This document shows positions 59,316 through 64,000 of a DNA stretch of 64,000 nt, one piece after another. The notes beneath the pieces were generated by a model. That model made no database searches. It saw nothing but the letters and a program-made list of their open reading frames with translations, and had not been told where the DNA came from. Location: the NCBI RefSeq assembly GCF_030272615.1, contig NC_081405.1, forward strand, positions 471,746,008 through 471,810,007. Direction: 5' to 3'. The position numbers and the translations under genes were made by a program. This DNA comes from Cryptomeria japonica (Eukaryota > Streptophyta > Pinopsida > Cupressales > Cupressaceae). Numbering within the stretch: position 1 is the first letter of the stretch; every line of letters begins with the position of its first letter.

Positions 59316-59583
59316 GACTTTAAGGGAAACCTTTAAAGGCTTAAGAAGACTCTAGAAGGAAGCCATTGAGTTTGAAGACTTTAAGGGAAACCATTAAAGG
59401 ATTAAGAAGACTCTAGAAGGAAGCCATTGAGTTTGAAAACTTTAAGGGAAACCATTAAAGGATTAAGAAGACTCTAGAAGGAAGCCATTGAGTTTGAAGA
59501 CTTTAAGGGAAACCATTAAAGGCTTGAGAAGACTCTAGAAGGAAGCCATTAAGTTTGAAGACTTTAAGGGAAACCATTAAAGG
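59316..59583 (-). repeat. 61-bp tandem repeat in E5 LTR U3
   Basis: Four full copies starting at 59316, 59377, 59438 and 59499 plus a partial one at 59560, with TTTAAGGGAAACC and AGACTCTAGAAGGAAGCC. Copies differ at few positions. Upstream of the promoter, so enhancer-like in position. Confidence 0.9.
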
Positions 59584-59998
59584 TTTCAAGTGGGTGAGGA
59601 TAAATAGGATTTTAAATAAATAATTTATTTATTTAAAATAGTTGTGCAACTTACATTTGTAGGAAAATGCAAGTGGGTGGAGGATAAAGGTGATTTAAAT
59701 AAATGTTAATTTATTTAAATGTGAGAGGTGGGATTTTGGGGGATTTAAATAAATATTAATTTATTTAGATGTGAGAGAAGATTTAATTAAACAAATATGA
59801 TTTATTTATTTAATTAATGGTATGAATTTGGTTAAGTGAATTAAATCAAATAAATTGAATAATTTATTTAATTAATATGACAAGAGGGTTAAGATGAATT
59901 AATTAAATATTAATTTAATTAATTATTGATTGATGGTTAAATAATCAAATAAATATTAAATATTCATTTAATTAAGTGGACAGATTTATGTGACTACA

Positions 59999-60016
59999 TT
60001 TGCCCCTCTTTGAGAC
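59999..60016 (-). other. E5 polypurine tract
   Basis: Minus strand GTCTCAAAGAGGGGCAAA then LTR TGTAGTCA; identical to E3's tract. Confidence 0.9.
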
Positions 60017-62200
60017 GGTGTGATTTTATCTCGTCGTTTCAAAGAAAGAAAAATAGGTGTGAAGAAATATGCCCCATAAATGTTAATTTAGTGGGTGGTA
60101 TGCCCCCTCGAGAGATGGGCCGATTTTTTTTGAAGAATCGGGCGATCTCTCGAAAAAGAATGAGAAGTGGAGTCGAGGTAGAATAAAAGATAGCAATAAC
60201 GGTGAAAGAATGGAAGAAAACATAGTGAATACAGAGAAATGGCAAGCCAGTGAGTACCCGTAGGTTATGCAGGAGATACAGTGCAAATATGGTGTTGTGC
60301 TTTTGATTGATATTGTACAATTGATCAAAATTGGTTGGACAATTTGGTGCAATCAGTTTGATTGCCCCGGTCGAGTCAAAGCATGACAATTGATGTCAAT
60401 TGTTCACTTGGACAGGATAAAGTTTGAGTAAGTGAATCAAAGTGACCTAATGGTGACTTAGACGATTGATGTAATTGCCCGATGAAGTCAAGGTATTTGA
60501 AGCAAAATACTCGTTGAGACTTAGACAATTGATAAAATTGTTTGTTTGTTGGATTGGATTTGATTGGTTGATCGATTGATAGTGTGTGAGTGTGATGGAT
60601 GGTTGTGGTTAATCATAGCAGCCCCGTTGAGACCAGGTCATTATGATAAATGCCTGTTGTAGTCTAGGTTTGCCATAATCGATTACCTATTGAGACTCGA
60701 AGATACTTGATCAGAGTATATGTTGATAGTTTAGGTGTGTGTGAGTCGATGTGTCTGTGTAGACAGAGTAATTGGCTTGAGTGGGTTGATGGGAGATGAT
60801 GTAGGGTATGTGATGCTGATTACCAAGATGGGGAGGGTGAGGGTGGGGTTCAATGTTAGATAGAAGAAATGGAGGACCTATGACACATTCCTATGGAAGA
60901 AGAGGAAAATAGAGTATCCATTGTCATTACTATGTATGCATGATATGCATCTATTATGAATGTATGGATGGATGGAATGCAACAGAATGCAATATATATA
61001 GATGAGATGGAATGACGATCCATAGTGCTCTATTTTTCATCATTGAGCGTGGTAGTATCAATCTTGGATGAGGCAGTAGGAACCAAGGATGGAGCATTGT
61101 ACTTGTAAGCAAGCAGCATAAATAAAGAATAAAGAATATGGACCCTACATAATGGTTCATGCTCATATGGTCGAGGTATATGTTGTAGTCAGCAAGCCGT
61201 AGTGATCCATGACTGTATTTTGCATAAGATCACGTAGCTCAGTGAACTTCCCATGTAGACACCATTAGTACATGCCCCAGAACTTCATTGGAATAATTCG
61301 CAGAAGACATACAAACAATGCTTAGGAACCATCCCAGCCACTCTAATCACTTGTGGATATCCCGGAGTAGCGTAGGAACTGGATATAAATGAATAAATAA
61401 CCTACAAATCAACCAAGTATTTGATAGCTTAAACATAATTTTCTTGTCAAAGAAAATGTCATCTTGTCTTTGTTTTGGTAAGGAAGGATGCATCCTTGTT
61501 TAGACAGTTTGTGTGTTTTATGTTGATTGTTTGGTTGATCGGATAAGTGGTCATCATTTGATTATTTCACAATGTTTGTTTGGTATCTGCTTTGAAAAAC
61601 GTATGTACAAGGTGTTGCCATGTTTTTATTTGTTTGATGTTTTCTGATGTTTTTGGATTTTGTGAGATAGTTTTTCAATGTTTTTGGATTTTGTGAGATA
61701 GTTTTGAATGAAGAACTCAATGAATCAAAAAATAATGTAGAATCCACTTCCATCAACTAGATTAAGGGTATTGCCCCCAGTTTAGATACGACTATGAAAA
61801 AGCGGGATGCAAGATGCATGAAGTACTATCCTTGATTGCAGATCAATAACAAGCCATGGCTTTGGACTGATGGATGAGTGAATGTAGTTAATGTGATCGC
61901 AACAAGTCTAAAAGACAATGGAGCCATAGCCTTTAGGAGTGGTGTCTGTTTGCCAGGTTTTCACCATCGCACTTACCCAAGGTGCCACTGGAGTGGTTGT
62001 TCACCGTTTGGATGCATGATTTTTCTTTACTATTTTGATTTTTTTGTATTTTCTTCAGGACATTTATCTGAATGTTTTTGGTGTTTTTCTCAATATGCAT
62101 GGGAGCCTGATGCTCTATATAGCTTATGTATAAGAGTTTTTAAGATGCATGTTGTTGATCGGATCTGCTAGTGGGTCTCCTTCAGAAGTAGCCAACTGAT
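60017..62200 (-). other. E5 3' region
   Basis: No PMD or other gene recognised on either strand. Contains a purine-rich GAGGGGGCATA near 60100 as in E3, a hairpin array (60330-60720) and a short direct repeat of TGTTTTTGGATTTTGTGAGA near 61632 and 61678. Confidence 0.6.
60330..60720 (-). repeat. Array of small inverted repeats with a GTTGAGAC-type linker in E5
   Basis: Short palindromes such as GCAATCA/TGATTGC (60351-60367), ACAATTGA/TCAATTGT (60385-60402), CAATT/AATTG (60527) and CATT/AATG (60640) alternate with linkers like CTCGTTGAGACTTAG and CCCGTTGAGACCAGG. Confidence 0.5.
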
Positions 62201-63200
62201 ATGCCCCGGACCCAAATACAGTAGTGATAACATATGGACCCAGCCAGTTTGATTCAAACTTCTCTTGATGTTCTCGGTTTGGTTGGCTACGAGGATTCTC
62301 TCAAAGAACAAGATCACCTACCTCGAATGTGTGACATCTAACTCGATGATTATAGCTCCTGCTCATGTGTTGTTGATAGGCTTTGAGGTGGTTGTATACA
62401 GCTTGTCATTTCTCATCAAGTAGCTCTAAGTCTTGGAGATGGGATACTTTGTATGCTTCATCATTGATGAGAATGTGCAAGGAAACCCATAGAGATGGTA
62501 TCTTGACCTCGATAGGTAAGATAGCTTTTGTGCCATAGACTAGTGAGTAGGGAGTTGCGCCTATAGGGGTTTGAATGCTAGTTCGATACGCCCATAGTGC
62601 TGGATTCAATTGAACATGCCAATCATGACTGACATCATTGACTGTCTTCTTGAGGATTCTTAATATGTTCTTGTTTGACGCTTCGGCCTAACCATTGCCT
62701 TGTGTGTAGTAGGGAGTGGAAAAGCAGTGTTGGATGTGAAACTTCTCACAAAGTTCACGGACATCTTGATTTTTGAAAGGAAGCCCGTTATCTGTGATGA
62801 TAGACATGGGTACACCATACCGGCAGATGATGTAATTAAGGATGAATGAGGCAATCTTCTTGCCAGTGACTTGGGTAAGTGGAACAACTTCAATCCACTT
62901 TGTGAAGTATTCGGTAGCGGTAATGATGAACTTATGGCCATTGGATGAAGATGGATGGATTTTACCCACAAGGTCAAGTCGCCATTGAAAAAAAGCCCGT
63001 GGTGTTGTGATTGGTTGCAATTCCTATGCCGGTGCATGTATCAGGTCTCCATGAACTTGACATTTTTTCCATTTTCTGACAAAGTAATAGGAGTCTTTTT
63101 CCATAGACGACCAATAGTATCCAGCGCATATGATCTTCTTTGCTAGGGAAGGACCGCTTGCGTGAGTTCCACAAATTCCTTCATGTACCTCTTACAAGGC
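62200..63200 (-). pseudogene. E5 integrase
   Basis: Zinc module remnant near 63060-63200, core start WRLDLVGKIHPSSSNGHKFI at about 62950 (first Asp), then SIITDNGLPFKNQDVRELCE at about 62760 (second Asp kept) and HCFSTPYYTQGNG followed by TAG for Gln and then AEA (third, Glu). [20 protein letters not shown] and [12 protein letters not shown] at 62510-62600. C-terminal tail (VGDLVL..NRE.Q) to about 62200. All three catalytic carboxylates survive, unlike in E3. Confidence 0.9.
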
Positions 63201-63675
63201 CTTTGTTATCTCATCTTGTTCCAAACAACGAAGGAGAGTACCATCAAGGCTGCGTTGGTATAGGGTTTCAGCAATAACGGTATATCGAGCGGTTTGGTGA
63301 ATGAAGGTTTTACGTTGGTTATTCGATTGGTTAGGAGGAAGTATTTGATTGCATAGATAGGTGTAGTACTCACCATACCATGGGGATTCAAAACCGATAA
63401 GGTGACATATCATCTCAGATTCGGGGATATCATAAGCGAGAATCCAAAGTTGTTCTACCAAGAACTCATAGCGTGTTGAATTATGAGGAAGATATAGGAG
63501 AGATGCAATGGTAGCCATAGTGTGAGCAGCTTGATTCTGATCTTTGGGTATCTGCTCAAAGGTGATAGTAGTAAATGATGCTTTTAAACTATCCACCATT
63601 TGCTTGTACGACATGAGTTTGTCATCCTTGGTCTGATATTCATCTGTTACTTGTCGGATGACCAGGGAGTCACCA
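63192..63675 (-). pseudogene. E5 second RNase H, C-terminal part, and linker to integrase
   Basis: From 63675: GDSLVIRQVTDEYQTKDDKL, SYKQMVDSLKASFTTITFEQ and IPKDQNQAAHTMATIASLLY. The last block normally reads ADAMA; here Asp is His. Then the linker (FESPWYGEYYTYLCNQILPP, LYQRSLDGTLLRCL) leads to integrase. The N-terminal half with the first Asp is missing because sequence changes abruptly at 63676. Confidence 0.85.
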
Positions 63676-64000
63676 TGTTATCACTGTTTAAGAAATGGGT
63701 TTTCCTTTCCCATGATTGGCTAAGTTTTGAAATTTTCAGTCAGGTATGCTATTAGTTGCTTCAAAGTCTGTTTTAGGTCTTTAAGGGTTAAGGGTTTTTA
63801 GTTTTTAAATCGCTCAAATGTTTGATCAAAACCCCTCTGGCTTCTTTTCCTACGTTACTTTATTCACTTAAGTAATGGGTCTTGTGGTCGTGTGAAGTGT
63901 CCCCCCTTGTTATTTTGCCTAGGCGGTCATTAAATAATTGTAAAAATCTGTGCCTTATGCCTTTTTCTTCTAATGTTGTTAGGTCCAGTAAGTGTTGCGC
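63676..64000. mobile_element. Start of an unidentified insertion in E5, cut by the window edge
   Basis: E5 coding sequence ends within GDS and is followed by TGTTATCACTGTTTAAG, unrelated to RNase H. A TGTTA start is typical of LTRs, and the next 325 bp have no coding frame. Identity unknown. Confidence 0.4.

Larger units (their letters stand above)
58164..59998 (-). repeat. E5 3' LTR (about 1.8 kb)
   Basis: Right edge certain: GTGACTACA followed by the polypurine tract. Left edge guessed at TGATGTCATGG from the usual 400-bp distance to the TATA box. U3 holds a 61-bp tandem repeat and many TTTAAATAAAT palindromes. Confidence 0.65.
58164..63675 (-). mobile_element. E5: Ty3/gypsy element related to E3, 3' part
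   Basis: Minus strand from 63675: second RNase H remnant, linker, integrase, 2.2-kb 3' region, polypurine tract, 3' LTR. The polypurine tract is identical to that of E3 and the integrase aligns well. At 63675/63676 the RNase H breaks off, probably due to another insertion. Left LTR edge is approximate. Confidence 0.85.

Noticed and set aside
60039..60389. 116-residue minus-strand frame before the E5 polypurine tract
   Set aside because: No domain, overlaps another frame of similar length, and lies in non-coding 3' sequence with palindromes.
61878..62171. 97-residue plus-strand Cys/Phe-rich frame in E5 considered as a counterpart of the antisense PMD gene
   Set aside because: No PMD block is present and the frame is short; I could not support any antisense gene in E5.

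Overview
The window is plant nuclear heterochromatin made almost entirely of transposable elements. The evidence is Ty3/gypsy, Ty1/copia and L1-type LINE coding remnants with plant-type primer-binding sites, AT-rich flanks and LTRs, dual RNase H gypsy polyproteins, and premature stops dominated by TAG and TGA as expected from decay of CHG and CG methylated cytosines. A seed plant with a large, repeat-rich genome fits; a gymnosperm is plausible but not provable from the sequence. I see no intact host gene, tRNA or rRNA.

Layout, left to right. (1) 1-8838, minus: E1, a Ty3/gypsy element of the Tat/Ogre-like type cut by the left edge, ending in its 5' LTR. E1 sits in the endonuclease of (2) an L1-type LINE (8839-14197, plus), whose poly(A) tail lands inside the reverse transcriptase of (3) a copia element (14198 to about 17.95 kb, minus). 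(4) 17.95-20.1 kb: unassigned DNA ending in an unidentified decayed ORF. (5) 20137-53956, minus: E4, an old gypsy-type element with gag and protease but no visible reverse transcriptase or integrase. Its two LTRs are now 31.5 kb apart because two elements inserted into it: E3 (22635-41045, plus, 18.4 kb, both LTRs, target duplication CTCAT) and E2 (42736-51652, minus, lacking its 3' part). (6) 54.7-57.0 kb, plus: E6, an eroded gypsy 5' end with gag. (7) about 58.16-63.675 kb, minus: E5, related to E3, with 3' LTR, integrase and part of its second RNase H. (8) 63676-64000: start of another unidentified insertion.

E1, E2 and E3 share the plan LTR, primer site, long untranslated leader, gag, protease, G-patch, acidic linker, reverse transcriptase. 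In E3 this continues through RNase H, a second RNase H and integrase. E1 is cut in the second RNase H by the window edge and E2 ends early in the reverse transcriptase. All copies are inactivated by stops and frameshifts.

The most notable finding is in E3. Its 2.7-kb region between integrase and 3' LTR carries, on the opposite strand, a two-exon gene for a plant mobile domain (PMD) protein with an acidic tail and a coiled coil. The frame is intact for about 632 codons apart from premature stops that all look like C-to-T changes. A second pattern is that the leaders of E1, E2 and E3 each hold arrays of degenerate 20-22 bp units whose sequence differs between elements while the period is the same. 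E3's motif also appears, in transcript orientation, in the intron of the antisense PMD gene.
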